In this document: piece by piece, positions 24,702-33,558 of the stretch
Position numbering within the stretch: position 1 is the stretch's first letter
How the letters are laid out: each line of letters opens with the position of its first letter
Origin: Thermogemmatispora sp042408965
GTDB taxonomy: Bacteria > Chloroflexota > Ktedonobacteria > Ktedonobacterales > Ktedonobacteraceae
Direction: 5' to 3'
DNA: 64,000 nucleotides
NCBI GenBank assembly: GCA_042408965.1
Contig: JBHOQN010000156.1
Location: 15,281 to 79,280, forward strand
Program-made: the position numbers and the translations under genes
The notes under the pieces: generated by a model
What the model saw: only the letters and a program-made list of their open reading frames with translations
What the model was told of the DNA's origin: nothing
Databases searched by the model: none

Positions 24702-26447
24702 TCAATGACGTTCCTGTTCGGCCGGAGCCTTACCATCGCGGTCCGTGGCCGGTGTTGCCAGCGCTGCGCTCTGCGTCTGAGCAGCGGGCTGCGCACCTGG
24801 AGGAGCCGTGGCCAGGTCAAGTGCGGCGATGTAGCCGAAGGTCATGGCCGGACCAATGGTAGCGCCAGGACCTGGGTAGAAGTGTCCCATGACCGAGGCC
24901 GTGGTGTTGCCTGCCGCGTAGAGACCCTCGATGGGGGAGCCATCTGCGCGCAGCACGCGCGCCCGTTCGTCCGTGACCAGCCCCCCTTTCGTGCCCAGAT
25001 CGCCCGGCCAGAGCTTGACAGCGTAGAACGGGCTTTCCCGCAGTGGCGCCAGACAGGGATTGGGCTTCACCGTCGGATCGCCATAGTAGCGGTCATAGGC
25101 GTTCTCACCACGATGGAAATCCAGATCATGCCCGTTCTGCGCGAACTCATTGAAGCGGCGCACTGTCTCCTGGAGACCTTCTGCATCGATGCCCAGCTTC
25201 CGAGCCAGGCCCTCGAGGGTCGGGGCCTGGATGAAGTAGCCATCGCGCAGCAGCTTGCGGGGAGTCAGACCAGGCACGACCATACCAAACGGGTATAAAC
25301 GGCGAAAGCGCGCATCCATGATGAAGTAGGCAGGGATACAGGGGACCTCGCGGTGGTGAGCGTACATTATGTGGACAGCGTCGGTGTAGGACTGCGCCTC
25401 GTTCATGAAGCGCCGACCGGCCTGGTCGACGATAATGGAGCCAGGCAGAGAGCGCTCGTTCACATGGAACATGGGTATGCCGTCTGGAAGAGAGGTAGGT
25501 CCCCACCAGGCGTCGTCCATCAAGGCCAGGTCGGCGCCGATAGCCTGAGCCGCCTCGATGACCTCGCCGGTATCGCCGGGCGCGGCGGAGGTCCAGCTCG
25601 TCTCGATCGGGGCCTGCTGATAGCGTTGCCGCATCTGCGCGTTGTGAGCGAAACCGCCTGCGGCCAGCACGACCCCACGCCGCGCCTGGATGCGCACCGT
25701 TCGTCCCTCATGGGTAGCAATGACGCCCCGCACTCGCTGCCCATCCAGCACCAGCTCATGGATTGGACTCTCGTTCCAGAGCACGACCCCCAGTCTATCG
25801 GCCAGCAGGATCAACTGGCCGACCAGCGCTTTGCCCAGTGCCATGTCTCGACGTTTTGTCAAGAGCTGCCAGGCGTTGCGCAGCATGACGCCGGCGATCC
25901 TGAGAAAGTTGCCAGGGGTACGCAGGGAGAGGCCGAGGGCGCGATACTCGCTGGTTGTCAGTGCCAGGCTGCCGGCAAGACCCTCGCGCGAGCGAATCAA
26001 TGGGTAGAGTTTGCCAAGCGGCCGCCCTGAGATTCGCGCCGACTCGACCAGGCGTGAGCGAACGTGTCCCCCAGGCTTTTCAGGATAGTAGTCGGAGTAA
26101 CCCTCAACGCGACGGAAGCGCAGCCCCTGGGCAATGAGGAAGTCCAGCATACGAGGAGCTTCGCGCAGATAGGCCTCCTGTTTCACACGCGGGGTCTGAT
26201 CGCCGACCGTGGCCTGCAGGTAGGTCAGGGCTGCCTCGAACGAATCGTGCACGCCGGCCCGCTGCATTAAAGCGTTGTTAGGAATCCACAGACCGCCTCC
26301 GGAGAGGGCGGTCGATCCCCCGAAATAGGCCGTTTTCTCGAGAACGACCACGGATAAGCCTCGATGGCGAGCCGTCACCGCCGCCGTTAAGCCGGCGGCT
26401 CCGCTGCCAACGACGACCAGATCGAAGGTCCAGTCCCAGTCAGTCAT
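24702..26447 (-). CDS. FAD-dependent oxidoreductase, 3-ketosteroid-delta1-dehydrogenase-like
   Basis: 581 residues of the FAD-binding-2 family. The dinucleotide fold VVVGSGAAGLTAAVTA is at the N-terminus, the FAD-contacting GGSTALSGGGLWIPNN follows, and the C-terminal GYIAALDLA and PGPGATIGPAMTFG segments close the FAD site. The arrangement fits ketosteroid dehydrogenases and related fumarate-reductase-like flavoproteins. The start at 26447 has GGGAGG upstream. It lies 67 bases after the SDR gene and is probably co-transcribed, which suggests joint oxidation of a hydrophobic alcohol/ketone substrate. Confidence 0.83.
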   Translation of the reverse strand: MTDWDWTFDLVVVGSGAAGLTAAVTARHRGLSVVVLEKTAYFGGSTALSGGGLWIPNNALMQRAGVHDSFEAALTYLQATVGDQTPRVKQEAYLREAPRMLDFLIAQGLRFRRVEGYSDYYPEKPGGHVRSRLVESARISGRPLGKLYPLIRSREGLAGSLALTTSEYRALGLSLRTPGNFLRIAGVMLRNAWQLLTKRRDMALGKALVGQLILLADRLGVVLWNESPIHELVLDGQRVRGVIATHEGRTVRIQARRGVVLAAGGFAHNAQMRQRYQQAPIETSWTSAAPGDTGEVIEAAQAIGADLALMDDAWWGPTSLPDGIPMFHVNERSLPGSIIVDQAGRRFMNEAQSYTDAVHIMYAHHREVPCIPAYFIMDARFRRLYPFGMVVPGLTPRKLLRDGYFIQAPTLEGLARKLGIDAEGLQETVRRFNEFAQNGHDLDFHRGENAYDRYYGDPTVKPNPCLAPLRESPFYAVKLWPGDLGTKGGLVTDERARVLRADGSPIEGLYAAGNTTASVMGHFYPGPGATIGPAMTFGYIAALDLATAPPGAQPAAQTQSAALATPATDRDGKAPAEQERH

Positions 26448-26513
26448 CAGAGAGCACCTCCCTTTCATGGGATGAGCAGCGGATACGCTGCGCTCAATCA
26501 ACGAAGCAGGGAC

Positions 26514-27278
26514 TCAGGCGGCCAACCAGCCGCCGTCGACCGGCAAGATGGCCCCATTGATGTAGCTGGCCTCTCTGGAGGCGAGGAAGGCGATCGCCGC
26601 GGCGATCTCCTCTGGGGATGCAATCCGCGAGGGGGCGCTGCCCTGAATAAAGGGGTAGACTCTCTTCAGCCCGGTCTCATTGGGAGCGCCAGCTCCAACG
26701 CCGATAGCTGTCGCCACGGCTCCGGGGCAGACGGCGTTGCAGCGGATACCACGCTCTCCGTAGTGGAAGGCGATGCTGCGGGTCAGTCCAACCACTCCGT
26801 GTTTGGCCACGGTGTACGGGGTACCAGCGGCGCCACCACGCAGGCCGGCCTCCGATGCCGTATTGACGATGCTTCCGCCGCCCTGCTCTAAGAAGATGGG
26901 AATCGCGCGCCGGCAGGCCAGGAAGGGACCATTCAGATCGACGGCCAGGACGCGCTCCCACAGCTCGAGGGGAACCTCGGCGACCGGAGCCATGAGGTCC
27001 ATAATGCCGGCGTTGTTACAGAGAATGTCGAGGCGTCCAAAGGTCGACGTCGCTTTGGTGAGCATGGCCTCCACGTCACTGTCGGAGGCCACATTGGCTG
27101 TACACGCTGTAATCTGTGCGCCCTGTTCCTGCAGCTCACTGACCAGGGTCTGCAGCGCCGCTTCCGTGATGTCGACCGCGACCACTGCGGCACCCTCTGC
27201 TACGAGGCGCTGGACCAGCGCGCGCCCGATGCCCGAAGCGGCACCGGTCACCAGGGCGACCTGTTGCTCAAAACGCAT
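26514..27278 (-). CDS. Short-chain dehydrogenase/reductase
   Basis: 254-residue classical SDR: TGAASGIGRAL cofactor loop, NNAGIMD, catalytic Ser in NTASEAG, and YTVAKHG providing Tyr and Lys. Asp in AVDITEA after strand 2 suggests NAD(H) preference. The start at 27278 has AAGGAG upstream. It is divergent from a TetR gene and upstream of the FAD dehydrogenase, so likely the first gene of a two-gene catabolic operon controlled by that TetR. Confidence 0.85.
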   Translation of the reverse strand: MRFEQQVALVTGAASGIGRALVQRLVAEGAAVVAVDITEAALQTLVSELQEQGAQITACTANVASDSDVEAMLTKATSTFGRLDILCNNAGIMDLMAPVAEVPLELWERVLAVDLNGPFLACRRAIPIFLEQGGGSIVNTASEAGLRGGAAGTPYTVAKHGVVGLTRSIAFHYGERGIRCNAVCPGAVATAIGVGAGAPNETGLKRVYPFIQGSAPSRIASPEEIAAAIAFLASREASYINGAILPVDGGWLAA

Positions 27279-27394
27279 GGGTGTGTGCTCCTTCTCTGGG
27301 CCTCGCTCCAGGAGCGAGAACAACGCTGAGGTCCGTCCATTCCTCAACGAGGACGATCGAGAGACACCGGCGAAGCCTCTTCGCGGAGCTTCGC

Positions 27395-27437
27395 TTGTCG
27401 CTGGTGCCTGCTTGCATTATAATGTCACTGAGTGACA
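27395..27437 (+). promoter_or_regulatory. Promoter and operator of the TetR gene at 27445
   Basis: TTGTCG (27395-27400) and a perfect TATAAT (27418-27423) are 17 bases apart. Overlapping the end of the -10, TGTCACTGAGTGACA (27423-27437) is a perfect 7-bp-arm palindrome. A repressor bound there would block the promoter, and the intergenic position also allows control of the divergent SDR/FAD operon. Confidence 0.7.
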
Positions 27438-27444
27438 AAAGTCA

Positions 27445-28137
27445 ATGAAAGACGGCAGTACGATGAGCGATACCCGATCGGCTCGCGTTGACGAGGCCCG
27501 GCCGACCAGTCTGCGTGAGCGCAAGAAGCAGCTGACGCAGGCGGCGATTGAGGAGGCCGCGCTGCGTCTCTTTCAGGAGCGCGGCTATGAGCAGACCTCC
27601 ATTCAAGACATCGCCGATACGGTGATGGTGTCAGCGCGGACGTTTTTTCGCTATTTTTCCAGCAAAGAGGAAGTGCTCCTTGGTCCCATGCGTCTGGTGC
27701 TGAACGAGAGCCTGCGCTTTCTGCAGGAGCTGGCACCAACGGAGTCGCTGCATGCGATGCTGCGCGCAACCTTTCTCCATCTGGCCGGCCTCTATCAGCA
27801 ACGGCGTACCAGTTTCCTGCGGCGCTATCAGGTGGCGGTACAGACCCCCTCGATCGCGACCATCTATCTCTATGCCCTTCTGGAGACCGAGCCGCTCATC
27901 TGCGATGCCCTCCTGGCCCATCCTGGATTGGCCGTAGGTCGTAGCCAGATCCGCCTGCTGGTCGCCGTCTATATGGCGGCGCTGCGAGTGGCGCTGGAGG
28001 TCTGGCTCGAACAGGGTGCGCAGGAGGATCTCGTGACCGTGCTGCGCAGGTATCTGGACGCCCTCGCGCTCGGCGCCGGTTTGCGAGCGCTCACCCCAGA
28101 GGAGCAGCGCTCAGGTACCGATGAACAGCTTTGCTGA
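27445..28137 (+). CDS. TetR family transcriptional regulator
   Basis: 230 residues. The TetR helix-turn-helix spans about residues 28-75 (ALRLFQERGYEQTSIQDIA, then VSARTFFRYFSSKEEVLL); the C-terminal helical domain resembles the MftR/actinobacterial TetR type. The ATG at 27445 is only about 15 bases from the predicted transcription start and lacks a ribosome-binding site, so either leaderless translation or the ATG at 27463 is used. The palindrome at its promoter points to autoregulation and control of the divergent SDR-FAD pair. Confidence 0.83.
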   Translation: MKDGSTMSDTRSARVDEARPTSLRERKKQLTQAAIEEAALRLFQERGYEQTSIQDIADTVMVSARTFFRYFSSKEEVLLGPMRLVLNESLRFLQELAPTESLHAMLRATFLHLAGLYQQRRTSFLRRYQVAVQTPSIATIYLYALLETEPLICDALLAHPGLAVGRSQIRLLVAVYMAALRVALEVWLEQGAQEDLVTVLRRYLDALALGAGLRALTPEEQRSGTDEQLC

Positions 28138-28333
28138 GCAGCAGCTTGTGGTCCCTCTCTGCCTGTCTGCTCCCTGTGATGATCTGTCCTGTCGGCCCTG
28201 GCCCCACATCCGCCTGCATTCTCGCTCGCTGACGCTTGCCAGCTTTGCACAGCCATGTCCCATGGTCTACAATGCAGATGATGCCGTAGCACCTTGTAAG
28301 TTCTTGCTCTCTGAAGAGAAAGGCGGCCAGTCT

Positions 28334-30247
28334 ATGGACTTGATCACTCCACCTGTACGGCGCTGGCTTGAGGAAGCGCGTGAGAATCCCGAAGCCTTCT
28401 GGGGGCGGGCAGCGGAGCAGCTACCCTGGCTGCACCCCTGGGAGCGTGTCTTCGAATGGACACCGCCCACGTTCCGCTGGTTTATCGGCGGAGAGACCAA
28501 CCTGGCCTACAGTGCGCTTGACCACCATGTCAAGCGCGGTTGGGGTGGGCATACTGCGCTGGTCTATCTGAACGAGCGTGGCGAGCGACGGCTCTTCACC
28601 TATGCGCAGTTGCTGCATGAGGTAGAACGCCTGGCGGCCGCGCTGCGCGGCATGGGCATTAGGCAGGGCGATCGCATCACGATCTATATGCCGACCTTCC
28701 CGGAGGCCATTATGTTGATGCTGGCTGCGGTGAGGATCGGCGCTATTCACCTCGTCGTCTTTGCTGGCTTTGGCTCCCAGGCCCTCAGCGATCGCCTTCA
28801 GGCCAGTGGCTCGCGTCTGGTCTTCACTACCGATATCACCTATCGCAAGGGGAAGGAGACCAACCTCAAAGAGATCGTCGATGCCGCGCTTGCCGCCGGC
28901 AATGGGAGCGTGGAGCACGTGGTTGTCCTCCAGCGCGGTGCCAGGCCCGTGCCGATGGAGGCGGGGCGTGATCTGAGCTGGCAGGAGTTTCTGGCGCACG
29001 CCGTCGGCCAGTCTGGCTCCTATGTACCTCTGGAGGCCAATGAGCCGGCGTACATTCTGGCGACCTCCGGCACGACAGCCAGGCCCAAGCTGGCTGTGCA
29101 TGTGCATGGTGGCTACCAGGTGCATATTCACAGCATGGGACAGTGGGTCTTCGGCCTCCGGCCGACGGATGTCTGGTGGTCCACCTCCGACATTGGCTGG
29201 GTTGTTGGACATAGCTACATTGTCTACGCTCCCCTCATTGCCGGGGCGACCACGCTGGCCTTTGAGGGGGCGCTAGACTACCCCACGCCGGCGCTCTTCT
29301 GGCAGGTGATCGAGGAGTTTGCTGTGACAGCGATCTTCACCTCTCCCACCGCGGTGCGCCTGTTGATGAAGTATGGAGAGGAGCCGCCGCGCAGCTCTGA
29401 CCACTCCTCGCTGGAGCGCATCTTCTGTGCCGGCGAGGTCCTCAATGCACCCGCCTGGTCCTGGCTTCAGGAGAAGGTGCTGGGCAATCGCGTGCCGGTC
29501 ATCGACCATATGTGGCAGACGGAGACAGGTGGTCCGATCTTTGGCAATCCCTATGGTCTGGGGATGCTGCCGATCAAGCCGGGCTCGGCGACTATTGCCC
29601 TCCCCGGTATCGAGGCGCAGGTGGTCTCGCCCTCTGATGGCGCGCCCGTGGGACCGGGTGAGAAGGGCATCATGGTGATCAAGCGACCCTTCCCCGGCCT
29701 GACTCCCACCCTGTGGGGGGAGCCGGAACGCTATGGCCGCGATTACTGGGGGGTGTTGCCGGGTCTGCTCTACTATACCGGCGACTCTGCGCAGATCGAT
29801 CAGGATGGCTACGTCTGGTTTGCGGGCCGCGCCGATGAGATCATTAAGGTCGCTGGACACCGCATCGGGACGATCGAAGTTGAGAGCGCATTTCTGAAAC
29901 ATCAGGCAGTGGCGGAGGCCGGTGTGACGGGTCGACCGGACGAACTGCGTGGAGAAGTGATTGTGGCCTTTATTGTCCTCAAGCAGGACTACCATCCCTC
30001 TGAGGAGCTGAGGCAAGAGCTGCTTCAAACGGTGCGCAGCGAGCTGGGCCCGGTGGCTGTGATCGGCGAGGTGAATTTTGTCACGATGCTGCCCAAGACG
30101 CGCAGCGGCAAGATTATGCGCCGCGTGCTGCGGGCTGTGACCCTCGGACGTGATCCCGGCGATGTCTCTACCATTGAGGATGAAGGCTCGGTCGAAGAGG
30201 CGCGCCTCGCCTGGCAGCAACTGCAATCCGATATGGCTGGCAGCTAG
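28334..30247 (+). CDS. Acetyl-CoA synthetase-like acyl-CoA ligase
   Basis: 637-residue AMP-forming ligase that activates a carboxylic acid via acyl-adenylate to its CoA thioester. It has the N-terminal ACS extension, the A3 phosphate loop YILATSGTTARPKLAVH, TETGGP, YTGDSAQ, the hinge FAGRADEIIKVAGHRIG and the catalytic Lys in PKTRSGKIMRR. The length and WWSTSDIGWVVGHSY block fit acetyl/propionyl-CoA synthetases rather than long-chain ligases. Start at 28334 has AAAGGCGG upstream; the open frame upstream is not conserved in character. It would feed the propionate and acetyl-CoA routes nearby. Confidence 0.88.
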   Translation: MDLITPPVRRWLEEARENPEAFWGRAAEQLPWLHPWERVFEWTPPTFRWFIGGETNLAYSALDHHVKRGWGGHTALVYLNERGERRLFTYAQLLHEVERLAAALRGMGIRQGDRITIYMPTFPEAIMLMLAAVRIGAIHLVVFAGFGSQALSDRLQASGSRLVFTTDITYRKGKETNLKEIVDAALAAGNGSVEHVVVLQRGARPVPMEAGRDLSWQEFLAHAVGQSGSYVPLEANEPAYILATSGTTARPKLAVHVHGGYQVHIHSMGQWVFGLRPTDVWWSTSDIGWVVGHSYIVYAPLIAGATTLAFEGALDYPTPALFWQVIEEFAVTAIFTSPTAVRLLMKYGEEPPRSSDHSSLERIFCAGEVLNAPAWSWLQEKVLGNRVPVIDHMWQTETGGPIFGNPYGLGMLPIKPGSATIALPGIEAQVVSPSDGAPVGPGEKGIMVIKRPFPGLTPTLWGEPERYGRDYWGVLPGLLYYTGDSAQIDQDGYVWFAGRADEIIKVAGHRIGTIEVESAFLKHQAVAEAGVTGRPDELRGEVIVAFIVLKQDYHPSEELRQELLQTVRSELGPVAVIGEVNFVTMLPKTRSGKIMRRVLRAVTLGRDPGDVSTIEDEGSVEEARLAWQQLQSDMAGS

Positions 30248-30896
30248 CGAGAGAACGCAGCGGGGGGCGAGCCTGACCCTTCATGCGTGTCTCGGCTGGC
30301 TCTGCCGCCTGATCCAGGCCATCGGGGCTGCCCCAGGGGGGGTGAACCGCGCCTCTGGCGTCGGCCTTGCGCTGGCCATTGCGACCGCGAGGCCGCCTTC
30401 CCTTCCTACTTCCCGCCTTGTTCGTCCGGTCTGTTGCGTGCACTTCTTCCCCCGCTGCTGCGTCGACTCATGTCGCGCGGACCCTCTCCCTGAAGGCTGC
30501 GCAGGCGCTAGATCTTGCGGAGGGTCTGCCGGTTGCGACGGGAGCGGCCGCGTTGGGAGCAGATCTGCTCTCGATCGGTCCGGTCATCATCGATTCCGCG
30601 CTCGGGAAGCGCTTCTCCTGTGGATGCGGGCGGCTCCTGCAGCCGCCCGCATCCACAGGAGAAGCGCCGGGGTCCTGTCCTGCTGGCTGGCCGCAGCGCC
30701 CGCTGGTTCGGGGTCGCTCGCACCCCCTTGACCGCTCCGCGCTCCCGATGCGATCCTGAAGGAGGGGCTGCTCAGCACGCAGCGCCCGCCGATTGGGGAT
30801 TGGAACATGCTCACGCTGAGAACCGGCGCGCCTCTGGTCGACCCCACCTGGCGTACGCATCTCTAGCGAGCGGCAGATGGCTGCCACTGATACCGT
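30248..30896. other. Non-coding, apparently decayed region
   Basis: About 650 bases with several overlapping frames in all directions but none with a credible start, ribosome-binding site or domain. The only structured element is the large inverted repeat at 30609-30667. The right part runs into the xylulokinase remnant, so this may be the wreck of a longer gene. Confidence 0.45.
30609..30667. repeat. Perfect 27-bp inverted repeat with 5-nt loop
   Basis: Left arm 30609-30635 and right arm 30641-30667 are exact reverse complements, beginning GCGCTTCTCCTGTGGATGCG, with loop CCTGC. The stem is extremely stable and has no following T-run. Copies of the arm were not noticed elsewhere in the window. 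It could be a terminator for the ligase gene, a REP/MITE-like element or a scar of a palindromic insertion. Confidence 0.7.
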
Positions 30897-31477
30897 ATGG
30901 CGGCTATGCAGAATGTGGGTCTAGCACTCGACGGGGTGCGTCGGACGTTCCAGGTCAGCTGGGACGACCTCTATCGCTGCAGTCGTGCCGGCACTCCGTG
31001 GACTGATGGCCTGACGTTCCTGCCCTATCTCACGCAGGGGCAGCCTTACCGGCAACTGCTACCTGTCAGCGGTGCCTTCCTCGGTCTATGCATTGATCAC
31101 CAGCGTGAGCAGCTGCTGCAGGCCGCGCTGGAGGGAGTGGCCTCCGGACTGCGTGCAGCACTGGAGGCCTTGCCGGAGACGACTGTGGGAGAACCGCTGC
31201 GTGTGGTCGGTGGTGGAGGTCTGCAGCAAGACTGGCGCCAGTTGCTAGCGGACGTACTCGGCCGCCTCTGGAGGCCGTTGCAGTGCACAACGCCTCAGCC
31301 TGCGGTGCTGCCCTGCTGGCGGGGCTGTCCGTGGAGGTCTGGCCGAGTGCGGATGCGCTAGTGCCACTCGCTCCTGGCCGTCAGGTGGTTGCCTGGCCCA
31401 GTGCTCAGCGCGAGGGCTACGAGGAGGCGTATGACACCTATCTGTTGTGGCGCGGGTGGTGTCTGGCAAGCGCCTGA
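30897..31477 (+). pseudogene. Xylulokinase (FGGY) C-terminal remnant
   Basis: Frame one (30897 to about 31260) encodes the C-terminal ATP-binding part of a FGGY carbohydrate kinase: MQNVGLALDGVRRTF, DGLTFLPYL, SGAFLGL, and VVGGGGLQQDWRQLLADVLG. At about 31258-31264 homology moves to another frame, which continues LEAVAVHNASACGAALLAGL and ends QREGYEEAYDTYLLWRG with a stop near 31477. The N-terminal half (substrate domain) is missing. Truncation plus frameshift indicate a dead xylB-like gene. Confidence 0.72.
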
Positions 31478-31551
31478 CGGAACGGGAGCGCCGAGGTGGG
31501 CGAAGGCGACAGGCCCATCGTCACTCGAGTCGGGAGGGGATACCACTGAGT

Positions 31552-32547
31552 TCAGTGAAGAGGCTGGAGCCACCAGGCAAGGGATGAGAATGGCTCAGCG
31601 GTCTCCTGGGGGAGCCTGGGGAGCGCGCCCTCTCTCTCTCTCTCGTTGAGCAGCAGAGTAAAAAAGGCTTCGGCGATGGGTGAGAGGTGGCCGTGGCGTC
31701 TCTTGATCACGTGGAGCGTGCGTCTGAGGGAAGCCCCAGCAACTGGTACGGTTGCAAGCCAACCTGCGGCGACCTCCGCTGCCACCGCCGCCTGGGAGAT
31801 GACAGCTACGCCAAGGTTGGCCGCTACAGCCTGTTTGATGGCCTCATTGCTGCCGAACTGCGTCTTCGGTACCAGGTCTATATTGGCCTTCTGGAGAGCC
31901 ACCTCCAGCACGCTGCGCGTCCCCGATCCCGTTTCGCGCCAGAGAAGAGGCGCCTCTGCCAGGGCCGCCAAGGGGATGTTTTCCAGACCGGCCCAGGGAT
32001 GCCAGGGCGGCACGATCAATACCAGTTCGTCCTCCTGATAAGGAATCAGCTCCAGGCTCTCATCGAGACTGTCAACGCGGCTTTCGATCAGGCCCAGTTC
32101 GTTCCTGCCCTGGCTCAGGTCGTCGCAGACTTCCCGGGAGTTTTTGATCTCCAGAGCGATCTCGACGCGAGGATAGCGTGCGTGAAAGGCGCCCAGGGTC
32201 TTCGGCAGCAAGTAATTGCCGATTGTCGTGCTGGCCGCGATGGCCAGACGTCCGGCATCGATCGCTCTCAGATGGGCCAGTGCATTGGCCGCGGCGTCGA
32301 TCTCAGCCATGACTCGCCGCGCATGCTCTTCGAGGAGAAAGGCCGCCTGTGTTGGTACCAGACGCTTCCCTACCTGTTCAAAGAGCATGACGCCTAGCAG
32401 TTTTTCTAGCTCATGAACCTGGGCCGAGGTAGCAGGCTGACTGAGATGCAGTTCTCTGGCTGCATGAGTATAGTTGCAATGTTTCATGACGGCCAGAAAA
32501 GTGCGGAGCTGATAGAAGGTAATACTCTGCTGCCAGTATGTCACCAT
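31552..32547 (-). CDS. LysR family transcriptional regulator
   Basis: 331 residues. N-terminal winged helix-turn-helix (ITFYQLRTFLAVMKHCNYTH, then LHLSQPATSAQVHELEKLLG), linker helix, and a periplasmic-binding-protein-like effector domain with IAASTTIGNYLLP. This resembles CysB/CbbR-type LysR proteins. The start at 32547 has GGGAGG upstream. It faces a 380-base intergenic region and no metabolic gene is directly divergent except a small membrane protein at 32929, so its target is unclear. Confidence 0.87.
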   Translation of the reverse strand: MVTYWQQSITFYQLRTFLAVMKHCNYTHAARELHLSQPATSAQVHELEKLLGVMLFEQVGKRLVPTQAAFLLEEHARRVMAEIDAAANALAHLRAIDAGRLAIAASTTIGNYLLPKTLGAFHARYPRVEIALEIKNSREVCDDLSQGRNELGLIESRVDSLDESLELIPYQEDELVLIVPPWHPWAGLENIPLAALAEAPLLWRETGSGTRSVLEVALQKANIDLVPKTQFGSNEAIKQAVAANLGVAVISQAAVAAEVAAGWLATVPVAGASLRRTLHVIKRRHGHLSPIAEAFFTLLLNEREREGALPRLPQETAEPFSSLAWWLQPLH

Positions 32548-32928
32548 GACCAGTTCCTCCCTCCAGCGCCGGCAGGGGCGATCGATCGCCGGCTTTGAGC
32601 AAGGTAAAAGCTATCCGCCGGGTTCTGCTCGAGTGGGCTGCTTCTCAAGGCTCTGGCAAGGGCTACTCCCCGCCGATGCTTTTAACAGACAGTATATCAT
32701 GGCTGCATCTCTTTCGCTCAGATGTCCATCTGGAGAGGAGGCGCCCCCTCCATAGGGCGGACGGCAGAGGGGCTGCGTTGGCTACCCTTTGTCTGACAAG
32801 GAGTGATCCTCAGCATCTGCCAGCAGTCGCACCGTCCATTTCAGGGTAGACTGGGAACAGGAGAGAGGGAGAGCCCCCTCCTTCGAGATCCATCGTTCTC
32901 CTGTACAGAACAAAGGAGATGCATTCCT
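32548..32928. other. Intergenic region between LysR gene and small membrane protein gene
   Basis: 381 bases, no supported gene. It must contain the divergent promoters. An AT-rich AGACAGTATATCATGG patch near 32688-32703 is the most promoter-like segment, but I could not assign a full -35/-10 pair. A clear AAAGGAG precedes the start at 32929. Confidence 0.4.
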
Positions 32929-33447
32929 ATGCTGCCGATAGAAGGTCAGGACCGTGCTGCAAGAGCAGCTTCCACGTTGCAACCGCTCTGCCCAGTGTGT
33001 CACCGGAACAACCATGTCAGAAGGGTCGCCGCCCTGTATGAAATGTCTACCTACCATCATGATTCACGTTTTGCACCGCCGCTGCCGCCGAAGCGGCGCA
33101 GCTTTCTTCTGGGACCGCTGACGGTGGGCACGGTAATTGAAGTTGTGACCCTCATCGGGGTGATGCTCCTCTGTTCCAGTGGCAGTTTTGGTCTGGAAGC
33201 ATACGCCCTGGCGGTGATCGGCATCTGCCTGCCCCTGCTCCTGTCGGTCTACGGCTTCTGGCAGCTGCTCCGGACCGAGCGATCGGCTCCGGACCGTCTG
33301 GCCTGGGATCAGGCCCTCTCTGATTGGGATCGCTCCTGGTACTGCCTAGCGGATAAGGTCGTTTTCACACCCGGAAGCGAGAAGCCGCCCGCTCTGATCA
33401 CGCGAGGCCAGCCTTCCTCCTGGTTGCTTCAGACTGCTTCTGTTTGA
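32929..33447 (+). CDS. Hypothetical membrane protein with N-terminal CxxC/H cluster
   Basis: 172 residues of unrecognised family. The N-terminal 40 residues contain CPVCHRNNH, a possible half zinc ribbon. Two transmembrane helices follow (VGTVIEVVTLIGVMLLCSSG and ALAVIGICLPLLLSVYGFWQ), then a soluble tail with a single WYC. The start is set by AAAGGAG about nine bases upstream. It may belong to the zinc-ribbon membrane proteins frequent in Ktedonobacteria, but the function is unknown. Confidence 0.6.
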   Translation: MLPIEGQDRAARAASTLQPLCPVCHRNNHVRRVAALYEMSTYHHDSRFAPPLPPKRRSFLLGPLTVGTVIEVVTLIGVMLLCSSGSFGLEAYALAVIGICLPLLLSVYGFWQLLRTERSAPDRLAWDQALSDWDRSWYCLADKVVFTPGSEKPPALITRGQPSSWLLQTASV

Positions 33448-33467
33448 AGTCCGCTTGAACTCCGACT

Positions 33468-33500
33468 CCGAAGCTCGGCGTCCATACCGACGAGCTTCGG
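33468..33500 (+). terminator. Hairpin after the small membrane protein gene
   Basis: Perfect 10-bp arms CCGAAGCTCG (33468-33477) and CGAGCTTCGG (33491-33500), 13-nt loop, beginning 21 bases after the stop at 33447 and lying between two convergent genes. A short T-rich stretch (GACGTTTCTT) follows at 33506-33515. Confidence 0.6.
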
Positions 33501-33558
33501 CCGCCGACGTTTCTTACAAGAAGAGGGGCGAGCTGGTCATGGACTGCTTGTAATACGC

